NCBI GenBank assembly: GCA_945861365.1
Contig: CAMAUH010000306.1
Coordinates: 1-5,541 of the forward strand
Source of the DNA: Candidatus Kuenenia stuttgartensis
Lineage (GTDB): Bacteria; Planctomycetota; UBA1135; UBA2386
Direction of reading: 5' to 3'
Length of the DNA: 5,541 bases
In this document: positions 1 through 5,541 of the stretch, piece after piece
Position numbering within the stretch: position 1 is the first letter of the stretch
How the letters are laid out: every line of letters starts with the position of its first letter
Made by a program: the position numbers and the translations under genes
The notes under the pieces: model-generated
What the model was told of the DNA's origin: nothing
Database searches by the model: none
Seen by the model: the letters and a program-made list of their open reading frames with translations, nothing else

Positions 1-1
1 G

Positions 2-295
2 GCCGCGTTCCGCTGCTTCTGCGACCATCGGCGGCGACGCGCCGCAGCCCCGCCGGCGATCGACGCGGCGACCGTGCCGGCAGCACCGACCGCCGATGCG
101 CACGAACTCGCCGACGAACTGCAGCAACGCCTGCAGCGCGTGACCGAACTCGAGCGCGCACTGCTGCTCGGCTTCCATCGCGACGGCCGTTCGCTGCGCG
201 AACTGGCGGACCGCCATGGCCTGCCGGTCAACACCGTGAAATCGCACCTGTACCGCGCCCGGCTGCGGCTGCAGGGCAAGGACGACCGCCCATGA
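2..295 (+). CDS. ECF-type sigma-70 family RNA polymerase sigma factor, C-terminal part (5' truncated by window edge)
   Basis: The reading frame is open to the left edge, so the gene begins outside the window. A GTG at 74 could be read as a start, but the in-frame codons before it encode FRCFCDHRRRR, which looks like the end of sigma region 2 (helix plus basic cluster), so I treat the whole stretch as one partial gene of 97 visible residues. The rest is region 4: a helix with LERALLLGFHRDGRSLRELA, then the helix-turn-helix (ADRHGLPVNTVKSHLYRARLRLQ) that in this family reads the -35 element. After a short Ala/Pro linker (residues about 14-30 of the visible part) nothing extra follows region 4, so this is a soluble sigma factor. 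Its TGA overlaps the next start codon (ATGA, 292-295), indicating translational coupling with the membrane protein downstream. Assignment to the ECF class follows from short length and region 4 type. The subgroup cannot be told. Confidence 0.85.
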   Translation, partial: AAFRCFCDHRRRRAAAPPAIDAATVPAAPTADAHELADELQQRLQRVTELERALLLGFHRDGRSLRELADRHGLPVNTVKSHLYRARLRLQGKDDRP

Positions 296-690
296 ACCCC
301 GACGCCTTCTTCGACCGCGTGCACGCGTGCCTCGATGCGCGCACCGATCCGCTCGACGATCCGGAGGTGGTCGCGTTCCTCGACGCGCATCCCGAGCAGC
401 TCGATGCGTTCGCCCGGCTGTGCAGCGACGTGCGGGAACTCGGCCGCGCTGCAGCACCGCCGCAGCGCCGCTGGCTGCCGATCGCCGTGGTCGGCGCGCT
501 GGCTGCCGGCGCGCTGGCCGCCCTGCTGCCGCGTGGCACGACGCCGGATCCTGGCCGCATCCTCGAAGCGCGCTTGGAAGAACTGCGCCCCCGCTCCCAC
601 CTCGCGGCCACGTTCGCCGTGCGCGAGATCCTGATCGATTCCCCGACCGGTCGACTCGAGACCTGGCAGACCCGGAGTGTCCCGCGATGA
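292..690 (+). CDS. Small single-pass membrane protein, putative anti-sigma factor of the upstream ECF sigma
   Basis: The 132-residue protein has a charged N-terminal region (about 1-58, rich in Asp, Glu and Arg, with a PEQLDAFARLCSDVREL helix), one hydrophobic helix at about 61-79 (WLPIAVVGALAAGALAALL) preceded by Arg-Arg, and a C-terminal tail of about 50 residues. By the positive-inside rule the N-terminus should be cytoplasmic and the tail periplasmic. That topology, and the place directly after an ECF sigma gene with an ATGA overlap, fit a membrane anti-sigma factor. I see no zinc-binding HxxxCxxC motif (only H11, C13 and C44), so it is not a classical ZAS-domain protein, and I recognise no named domain. 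The start is supported by AAGGA at 278-282, nine nt before ATG. Function is inferred from context; it could instead be an unrelated small membrane protein of the same operon. Confidence 0.7.
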   Translation: MNPDAFFDRVHACLDARTDPLDDPEVVAFLDAHPEQLDAFARLCSDVRELGRAAAPPQRRWLPIAVVGALAAGALAALLPRGTTPDPGRILEARLEELRPRSHLAATFAVREILIDSPTGRLETWQTRSVPR

Positions 691-1631
691 AGAACCTGTT
701 GCTCGCTGCGTGTGTGGTCCTGGTGCCGTCGCTGTCGCTGCCGGCGCAGAAGCTGCTGCTGCCGGATGGCGGCGGCCGCATCGTGCAGGTGTTCGACCTC
801 GGCGCGCCGGAGCCCGGCCCCGCGAAGAAGCTCGCGGTCCCGGGCGACCCGCCGAAGGAGAAGGTCGACAGCCAGCAGCGCACCGCCGAACTGTTGGCGC
901 GCTTCGTCAAGCCCGCACTGGGCAGCGGTGACGACCTGCGCGTGCTCGGCGGTCGCTGGCTGACGCTGCTCGGCAGTGTGGAGCAGGCCGCCAGCCTGGA
1001 GGCGCTGTTCGCCGTGGCGGCCAAGCACCGCACGACGGCGATCACGGTCGAGATGGACTTCCTCAACGTGAAGGCGGACGCCTTCACGAAGCACTGGCGG
1101 GAGCGGCTGACCGCGGTCGAAGGCGCCGACAACCGGCGCTTCCAGCAGGTGCTCGGCAAGGACGGCGCGAATGCGCTGCGCAACGACCTCGCGAACCTGC
1201 CAGCCGATCGCCTGCAGGCACCGACCCTGACCGTGCTGCCGCTGCACCCGGCGCAGTTGTCGACCAAACGACAGATCGCCTACGTGCGGGACTTCAAGGT
1301 CGTGACGGACGCAGGCAAGCTGATCGCCGAACCCGTGGTCGACAGCGTCGAGGACGGCCTGGAAGCCACCGTGTTCGCGGCACTGCTGGCCAATGGCGAC
1401 ATCACGCTGACCGTCGACGTCACCGATTGGGACGTGAAGGAGCCGATACCCGAGTTCAAGACGACCATCGGTGTCGGCAACCCGGTCACGATCCAACTGC
1501 CCGAGGTGACCGGCCTGCACCTGCAGCAAACCGCGGTGCTCGCCGACGGCGGCATGGTGGTGCTCGCTTCGCAGAAGGCGGACGGCGACTTCCTGATCGC
1601 GACGATCGGCGCTCGCACGCAGCCGAAGTAG
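687..1631 (+). CDS. Exported protein with secretin-like N-subdomain and secretin-like beta region
   Basis: The chosen start is the ATG overlapping the previous stop (ATGA, 687-690), with GGAG at 674-677 nine nt upstream. It gives 314 residues beginning with a clear signal peptide (MKNLLLAACVVLVPSLSLPA, likely cleaved after A20). The frame is open further upstream to 327, but that extension is Arg-rich shadow of the previous gene. Residues about 63-110 (LLARFVKPAL, LGGRWLTLLGS, SLEALFAVAAKH) have the pattern of the small alpha/beta N-subdomain of secretins, followed by VEMDFLNV at 121-128. Residues about 187-295 (QIAYVRDFKVV, IAEPVVDSVEDGLEATV, ITLTVDVTDWDV, VTIQLPEV, TAVLADGGMVVLAS) resemble the conserved strands of the secretin domain as found in planctomycete 'type II and III secretion system' proteins. 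The mature protein has no cysteine. It is much shorter than a pore-forming secretin, so pore function is doubtful. The similarity is by recalled motif pattern, not by a search. Confidence 0.65.
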   Translation: MKNLLLAACVVLVPSLSLPAQKLLLPDGGGRIVQVFDLGAPEPGPAKKLAVPGDPPKEKVDSQQRTAELLARFVKPALGSGDDLRVLGGRWLTLLGSVEQAASLEALFAVAAKHRTTAITVEMDFLNVKADAFTKHWRERLTAVEGADNRRFQQVLGKDGANALRNDLANLPADRLQAPTLTVLPLHPAQLSTKRQIAYVRDFKVVTDAGKLIAEPVVDSVEDGLEATVFAALLANGDITLTVDVTDWDVKEPIPEFKTTIGVGNPVTIQLPEVTGLHLQQTAVLADGGMVVLASQKADGDFLIATIGARTQPK

Positions 1632-1645
1632 CGCGTCAGCGCGCT
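1630..1645. terminator. Short GC hairpin across the convergent stop codons, possible bidirectional terminator
   Basis: AGCGCG (1630-1635) pairs with CGCGCT (1640-1645) around a 4-nt loop. The hairpin includes the last two bases of the plus-strand TAG and all of the minus-strand TGA. It is the only structure at this convergent junction, so it may end transcription from both sides. The stem is only 6 bp and there is no T-run, so it is weak as an intrinsic terminator and may be chance in such GC-rich DNA. Confidence 0.3.
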
Positions 1646-4026
1646 TGCAGCCGCAGCTCCAGCGGCTCGCGCACTTCGCCGCTGCGCAGCGCGCCGAGCG
1701 GCGCCACCGCACTGCCGGTGTCGTGCACGACGACCAGCCGCAGCGCGATGTCCGGCACCACGCCCTTCAGCTCGAACGAACCGTCGTCGCGCGTCCACGC
1801 CGCTCCCGACGTGAGCCCCGGCCAAGGTGCCGCCACATCGGTAGCCCCCGGCACGAACCGCCGCCATTGCTCGAGCTTGCGGTCGGCGAGCGCCCCGATG
1901 CCGATCGGCAGCACCATCGCCTTGCCGACCGGCTGGCCCGCCGCGTCGAGCACGCGCCCGCGCACGATCGCCGGCCGCTGCAGTGCGATGCGCAAGCCCG
2001 CGGCGATCTGGCCGTCGCGCAGCTCCACTTCCTGCACCGTCTTCGCATAGCCGGCGACACCGACGACGATCGCCCAGCGCCCGGCCGTGAGGCCGCCGGC
2101 GTGGAATGCGCGCCGCTGGCCACCTTCCGCCATGCGCTGCGCCGGCCCGGGCGGCACCACGCGATCGAACGGCAGCGTCGACTCGCCCACCTGAGCCTGC
2201 AGCACGTCGACGTCGAACGGCCCGAATGGCACCACCTCGCCCGTCACCGCATCGACCAGCTCACCATGCAGCTCGGCCATGTGGTCGCCGACTTCGCGCA
2301 ACTCGGTGAGCGGTTTCAGTCGCACTTCGACCGGCGCGCTCCCAGGGCGCAACGAACGCACCGCGGCAGCCGATCGACCCGACGACTGCACGTGCAGCGT
2401 GAACGGTCCGTCGCCGAGGCCGCGGAACTCCACCGAGCCACCCTCGCTGCCCTCCGACCAGTGCGTCATGCCGTTCGTCTCGTCGACGAGGCGCGAGTTC
2501 GTCCACCCCAACGCCTGGTCGTCGGTGCTGGTGAATCGAGCGGTCAGCGCCGCACCGACCGCCAGCACGACTTCGTGCTGCAGCGGGCCAGCGCTCTCGA
2601 TCGCGAACGGGGCGAAGGAACTGAGCCGGTGCACGGCGCGCCCATCGACGAACAGCCACTTCGCGCCGAGCCCGCGACCCACCAGCGTGGCGATGCCGAA
2701 ACGATCTGCTTCCGCATGCGACTCGGTCCGGCCGGCGTCGGGCCGCGGCTGTGGGTCGCTGCCGTACAGCGTCACGCGCACCTTCGGCAGCGGCTGGCCG
2801 GCGTCGTCGCGGACCGCGACGCGCAGTTCGTAGCGCGCCAGCGCGGAACCGACGTCCTTCGGCAGCACGAGGTCGATGTTGCCCGCCGCCGCGGGGCGCG
2901 GCACCGCGAGATCGGCCGAGTGCACCAGCTCGCGCCCACCCTCGCGCACCACGATCCGCACGGTGCTGACGGCCAGCGGTTCGTTGCCGACCTCGATGCG
3001 GAATGCACCCTGCGCATCGGTCTTCGTCGGTTTGCCGACCGCGAAGGGCTTCAGCCCACCACTCGCCACCACGGCGACTTCGGCAGCGGCGACCGGCCAC
3101 GCCTCGGCATCGCGCACGGTGCCGACGAAGGTCGCGAGCACCTTCGCCGTCGACGTGGCCACGGGTGCCGCAGGTGGCAACGGCACTTCGCTGCGCTGCG
3201 TCATCGACGGCTGCGGCTGCGGCAGAGGTGGCGGCGGTGGATCCTGCGCCGCCGACAGCGCGACCGGAGCAGCCACGGCCGCGACGTCGACCACGCTCGG
3301 CCCCGATTCGCGGCGCAACCCGATCGCTGCCAAGGCGACCCCGGTGATCGCGACCGCGACCAACCCGGCCTTCGCCAGCGCATGCACGGTGCCGAGGGCC
3401 GGCAACGCTTGCTGACGCAAGGCCAGCAAGCGCAGGTGCAGGCCCGTCGGGACCGCAGTGCTGTCCGCGGTGCCGAGCAGCGACAGCAGGGCTCCATCGG
3501 CGACCACCACCCCGCGCTGCTGCAACGCGGCCCGCAGCGCGCGCAGCGCCCGCTCGACGCGGTCGTGCACGGTCGACACCGGCACGGCCAAAGCACTGCC
3601 GATCGCCGCCAGCGACAGTTCGTCCTGGCAGCGCATCAGCAACGGGGCGCGCAACTCCGCCGGCAGCGCCTCGACCAGACCTGCCACGGTGCGGTGCAGC
3701 TCGGCTTCGGCAAACAGACTGGCCGGATCCCCGGCCCCGACATCACGGTGCAACATCGCGTTCTCCTGATGGAAGACCGCCCGCCGCCGGGCTCTCCGGT
3801 CGTTGCAAGCCAGGCGCGCCGCGAGCCAACACAGGCTCGCGCGTGGGTTCGCCGCGTCGTCGATCCGGAACTTGCCGGTCCACACCTGCACGAACACGTC
3901 CTGGGTGAGGTCGGCGGCAGCACCGTCTTCGCCACACCAGCGTCGCGCACTGCGATAGACCGCGCCGTGGTGATCTTGCACCCACTGCGCGAAGCGTTCC
4001 GGATCGATTCCTGCCTTGCGGGTCAT
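1636..4026 (-). CDS. ECF sigma factor fused to a transmembrane helix and tandem carboxypeptidase-regulatory-like domains
   Basis: The product has 796 residues. Residues about 12-85 are sigma region 2, with the DLTQDVFVQVW motif at 39-49 and a helix ending in the basic cluster DRRARRRA. Residues about 111-168 are region 4, with a helix-turn-helix (SLAAIGSALAVPVSTVHDRV). A linker leads to one transmembrane segment at about 219-237 (KAGLVAVAITGVALAAIGL) followed by Arg-Arg, then a Pro-rich spacer (about 261-289). The rest is beta-sandwich repeats of the CarboxypepD_reg/CnaB kind: about 298-388 (FVGTVRDAEAWPVAAAEVAV, TDAQGAFRIEV), 398-490 (LRVAVRDDAGQPLPKVRVTL), 491-572, 584-682 and 686-793 (VRGRVLDAAGQPVGKAMV, TRDDGSFELKG). 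All four cysteines (31, 66, 74, 133) lie in the cytoplasmic half and none beyond the membrane segment, which fits export of the C-terminal part. Such fusions are known in planctomycetes. The external domains probably sense or bind something at the envelope, but the signal and target promoters are unknown. No good Shine-Dalgarno precedes the ATG. Confidence 0.88.
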   Translation of the reverse strand: MTRKAGIDPERFAQWVQDHHGAVYRSARRWCGEDGAAADLTQDVFVQVWTGKFRIDDAANPRASLCWLAARLACNDRRARRRAVFHQENAMLHRDVGAGDPASLFAEAELHRTVAGLVEALPAELRAPLLMRCQDELSLAAIGSALAVPVSTVHDRVERALRALRAALQQRGVVVADGALLSLLGTADSTAVPTGLHLRLLALRQQALPALGTVHALAKAGLVAVAITGVALAAIGLRRESGPSVVDVAAVAAPVALSAAQDPPPPPLPQPQPSMTQRSEVPLPPAAPVATSTAKVLATFVGTVRDAEAWPVAAAEVAVVASGGLKPFAVGKPTKTDAQGAFRIEVGNEPLAVSTVRIVVREGGRELVHSADLAVPRPAAAGNIDLVLPKDVGSALARYELRVAVRDDAGQPLPKVRVTLYGSDPQPRPDAGRTESHAEADRFGIATLVGRGLGAKWLFVDGRAVHRLSSFAPFAIESAGPLQHEVVLAVGAALTARFTSTDDQALGWTNSRLVDETNGMTHWSEGSEGGSVEFRGLGDGPFTLHVQSSGRSAAAVRSLRPGSAPVEVRLKPLTELREVGDHMAELHGELVDAVTGEVVPFGPFDVDVLQAQVGESTLPFDRVVPPGPAQRMAEGGQRRAFHAGGLTAGRWAIVVGVAGYAKTVQEVELRDGQIAAGLRIALQRPAIVRGRVLDAAGQPVGKAMVLPIGIGALADRKLEQWRRFVPGATDVAAPWPGLTSGAAWTRDDGSFELKGVVPDIALRLVVVHDTGSAVAPLGALRSGEVREPLELRLQAR

Positions 4027-4042
4027 GGTGGTCGCGATGGAG

Positions 4043-4061
4043 AAACCGGCCGCGCCGGTTT
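4043..4061 (-). terminator. Hairpin downstream of the RadC gene, probable intrinsic terminator or leader hairpin
   Basis: AAACCGGC (4043-4050) and GCCGGTTT (4054-4061) form a perfect 8-bp stem with a 3-nt loop. Read on the minus strand it begins 28 nt after the RadC stop codon, is preceded by A residues, and ends in TTTCTCC, a short imperfect U tract. It lies 16 nt before the start codon of the sigma-fusion gene, so any transcript coming from RadC must pass through it. Read on the plus strand the T-run is better (five T at 4059-4063), but no plus-strand gene ends nearby. Confidence 0.55.
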
Positions 4062-4070
4062 TTCCGGCGC
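4052..4070 (-). promoter_or_regulatory. Alternative hairpin overlapping the terminator-like stem
   Basis: GCGCCGG (4052-4058) and CCGGCGC (4064-4070) form a perfect 7-bp, all-GC stem with a T5 loop (A5 in the minus-strand transcript). It shares bases 4052-4061 with the hairpin at 4043-4061, so the two cannot form together. In the minus-strand transcript this one is made first. The arrangement resembles an antiterminator/terminator pair in the leader of the sigma-fusion gene, but GC-rich DNA gives such repeats by chance and no ligand-binding domain is visible. Confidence 0.3.
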
Positions 4071-4089
4071 CAGGCGAGATGCCGCACGT

Positions 4090-4797
4090 TCAGCGGAACG
4101 CGTAGGCCTGCTCGGTCGCGAAACTGTAGTAGCGCTCGCCGCCGACCACGACGTGGTCGAGCAGATCGATGCCGAGCAGCGTGCCGACGGCGCGCAGGCG
4201 TTCGGTGATGCGCGTGTCGTCGGCGCTCGGCGACGGATCGCCGGACGGATGGTTGTGCGCCACCACCACCGCCACCGCCCCATCGCGGATCGCCGGGCCG
4301 AACACTTCGCGCGGGTGGACCTGCGTCGCGTCGAGGCTGCCGATGCTGATCAGCTGCAGCGACAGCAGCCGGTGGCGTGCGTCGAGCAGGGCCACGAAGA
4401 ACGCCTCCTGCCGCAGCGAGCGCACCGAATCGCGCACGATGCGCGCCACCTCGAGCCCGCTGTGTACGCGCACACCGGGCCGGAACTGCGCCTCGCCGAG
4501 CCGGCGCGCCAGCCCGAACGCTGCACACAACGCGGCCGCGCGCACCGGGCCGATGCCGCGCTGTCCGGCGACCTCGCGCAGGCTCGCGCTGGCGAGCCCG
4601 GGCAGGCCACCGAAACGGCGCAGCAACCGCTGGGCGGTGAACTCCACCGGCTCGTCGCGGGTGCCCGTGCGCAGGACCAGAGACAACGCCTCCGCATCGC
4701 TGAGCCGGCTCTCGCCGAGTTGCTGGATGCGCTCACGCGGACCGTGCCGGGTCCGCTCGGATCCCAATCGTGCTTCGATCATGCCCATGAGTGGCAT
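4090..4797 (-). CDS. radC: RadC family protein (JAMM/MPN+ metalloprotease-fold domain)
   Basis: The 235-residue protein has the full RadC layout. The N-terminal UPF0758-type region (about 18-100) contains GPRERIQQLGESRLSDAEAL, LVLRTGTRDEP and a helix-hairpin-helix-like GIGPVRAAAL (81-90). The C-terminal MPN/JAB domain (about 110-233) carries the complete JAMM metal site: E131 in QEAFFVALLD, then H181-N-H183, S191 and D194 in HNHPSGDPSPSADD, plus the usual VHPREVF (160-166). Length is normal for the family. The name comes from DNA repair, but that role in E. coli has been disputed and the true substrate is unknown; the intact zinc-site residues suggest a hydrolase. Three in-frame ATGs (4797, 4788, 4782) compete as start. 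None has a well-spaced Shine-Dalgarno, though GGGG lies 3 nt before the first and 12 nt before the second. It is 36 nt downstream of the metallopeptidase gene and may be cotranscribed with it. Confidence 0.93.
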   Translation of the reverse strand: MPLMGMIEARLGSERTRHGPRERIQQLGESRLSDAEALSLVLRTGTRDEPVEFTAQRLLRRFGGLPGLASASLREVAGQRGIGPVRAAALCAAFGLARRLGEAQFRPGVRVHSGLEVARIVRDSVRSLRQEAFFVALLDARHRLLSLQLISIGSLDATQVHPREVFGPAIRDGAVAVVVAHNHPSGDPSPSADDTRITERLRAVGTLLGIDLLDHVVVGGERYYSFATEQAYAFR

Positions 4798-4799
4798 GA
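4779..4799. repeat. 7-bp inverted repeat over the RadC start codons
   Basis: TCATGCC (4779-4785) and GGCATGA (4793-4799) are perfect inverted repeats separated by 7 nt. The repeat covers all three candidate ATG codons of the RadC gene, so in the mRNA it could fold over the initiation site, and in DNA it could be a small operator. The ATG trinucleotides themselves contribute to the symmetry, so chance is a fair explanation. Confidence 0.25.
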
Positions 4800-4833
4800 C
4801 CCCCGCAACGGTCGCAGCAAACCGGCAGGAATC

Positions 4834-5541
4834 TCAGTGGCAACGCGCTTCGACCACGGCGGCGGCGGCCGCGGCCGACAGCCGTTGGCGCAGTTCGCCG
4901 GGCGGCAGCATCGCCGCGGCGACGACGGCGTCGCCCGGCCGACCACAGCGCAGCGCGGCGCCGACCGCGGCCGCGAGCACCCGTTCGCGAGCGGCCGGCA
5001 CCGTCAACGGATCGAAGTCGACCAGGCCGGCGATGAAGTCGTGCAGCTCGCGATCGACGGCGAACAGTTCGAACCGGGTGTGCCCATGGGTCGCTTCACC
5101 GCCGGGTCGCTTGCACAAGCTGGCGAACGCCTCGACGCCCTGACCGAAGTACTCGGCTTCGTTGCTGGCGGCGTAGAAATCGAGGCAGCGACCGGCAGCG
5201 AGGGCCCGCTTGTAGAGACCGGTGATGCGCACGCGCTGCAACCGCGGCAGCGACAGGTAGTGCACCTGGTGCGCGACCTCGTGCACCAGCGTGTCGAAGC
5301 CGAAGGTCGCGGCGTCGTCGAGCGCTTCGATGCCGGTCGCGGCATGCGCCCCGCCGACGCCGCGCACGTCGTCCCACACGCGCCCGTCGAAGGTCCGTCG
5401 GCCGCGCAGGCTGGCGCGCTCGGCAGCGTCGGTCGTGCGTTCGAGTTCGGCCAGCAGGTCGTGGCGGCCACCGAGACTGATCAGCTTGCCGAGCTGGCTG
5501 CCGAACATCGCCGCGGTGCGATCCACCACCGCGCGCCGCGC
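4834..5541 (-). CDS. Putative zinc metallopeptidase (HEXXH, gluzincin-like), C-terminal part, 5' end outside window
   Basis: The frame is open to the right edge. A GTG at 5529 would be a possible start, but the four codons before it (Ala-Arg-Arg-Ala) remain open, no start signal can be judged, and the catalytic motif sits unusually near that point, so I take the gene as 5' truncated with 235 visible residues. Numbered from the GTG, HEVAH at 83-87 is the zinc-binding and catalytic motif within TLVHEVAHQVHYL. About 40 residues on, NEAEYFGQGVEAFASL (123-138) offers E126 as the third zinc ligand, as in gluzincins with an EYF/EFF-type motif. Before the motif, GRVWDDVRGVGG (49-60) looks like a conserved beta-strand/loop entry, and FELFAVDRELHDFIAGL (153-169) is a typical helix after the catalytic core. 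The last 60 residues are Ala-rich helices with no recognised motif. Substrate is unknown. Planctomycetes carry proteins of this look, often joined to repeat domains, but the missing N-terminus prevents a finer call. Confidence 0.72.
   Translation of the reverse strand, partial: ARRAVVDRTAAMFGSQLGKLISLGGRHDLLAELERTTDAAERASLRGRRTFDGRVWDDVRGVGGAHAATGIEALDDAATFGFDTLVHEVAHQVHYLSLPRLQRVRITGLYKRALAAGRCLDFYAASNEAEYFGQGVEAFASLCKRPGGEATHGHTRFELFAVDRELHDFIAGLVDFDPLTVPAARERVLAAAVGAALRCGRPGDAVVAAAMLPPGELRQRLSAAAAAAVVEARCH

Noticed and set aside
74..295. GTG at 74 as the true start of a 73-residue helix-turn-helix protein
   Set aside because: The codons before it are open and look like the end of sigma region 2, so a gene cut by the window edge explains the data better.
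327..686. In-frame upstream extension of the secretin-like gene
   Set aside because: The extension encodes Arg/Ala/Pro-rich sequence overlapping the membrane protein gene, whereas the ATG at 687 has a ribosome site and is followed at once by a good signal peptide.
699..713. Possible lipobox LAAC at residues 6-9 of the secretin-like protein
   Set aside because: The cysteine is too close to the N-terminus for a normal lipoprotein signal and the hydrophobic stretch continues past it to a standard signal peptidase I site at SLPA.
228..1712. Long open frame of 494 codons on the minus strand, antisense to the three plus-strand genes
   Set aside because: Its product is rich in Arg, His, Gln and Ala without any recognisable domain, as expected for a shadow frame in GC-rich DNA, and it conflicts with genes that have start signals, ATGA overlaps and recognisable motifs.
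2261..3100. Minus-strand open frame of about 279 codons inside the sigma-fusion gene, and several plus-strand frames of 70-320 codons across 2106-5143
   Set aside because: All are Arg/Ala/Ser-rich shadows of genes with clear domains in the other frame, and none has a recognisable motif or ribosome site.
3225..3245. G-rich plus-strand tract (GGTGGCGGCGGTGG) as a G-quadruplex or regulatory repeat
   Set aside because: It is the complement of the Pro codons of the linker in the sigma-fusion protein, which fully explains it.
5524..5529. GTG at 5529 as the start of the metallopeptidase
   Set aside because: The frame is open to the window edge and there is not enough upstream sequence to judge it; the protein probably continues beyond.

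Overview
The window is very GC-rich, densely coding DNA with strongly G/C-ending codons. It most likely comes from a planctomycete-type bacterium (Planctomycetota). This is an inference. It rests on an ECF sigma factor fused to a transmembrane segment and a long series of carboxypeptidase-regulatory-like beta-sandwich domains, on a sigma / membrane protein / secretin-like exported protein gene set, and on the general codon style. No RNA gene, CRISPR array, insertion sequence or phage gene was seen.

Layout. The left third (2-1631, + strand) is a tightly overlapped three-gene cistron. It holds the 3' end of an ECF sigma factor gene (5' end outside the window), a small single-pass membrane protein in the position of an anti-sigma factor, and a secreted protein resembling a short secretin (N-subdomain plus secretin-like beta region). 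Both junctions are ATGA overlaps. Convergent to it, with only 4 nt between the two stop codons, is a large minus-strand gene (4026-1636). It encodes a 796-residue sigma factor with its own transmembrane helix and a roughly 550-residue extracytoplasmic part. Upstream of it on the same strand are a RadC/JAMM-domain gene (4797-4090) and a 5'-truncated zinc metallopeptidase-like gene (from 5541 to 4834).

How it may fit together. Two different ECF-type signalling arrangements meet tail to tail. One is a soluble sigma factor with a separately encoded membrane partner and an exported product. The other has sigma factor, membrane anchor and external domains in one chain. The 63-nt gap between radC and the sigma-fusion gene holds two overlapping, mutually exclusive hairpins that end 16 nt before the sigma-fusion start codon. 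They could be a plain terminator for radC or an attenuator-like leader. The metallopeptidase and RadC genes are 36 nt apart and may be cotranscribed. I see no functional link between them beyond proximity.
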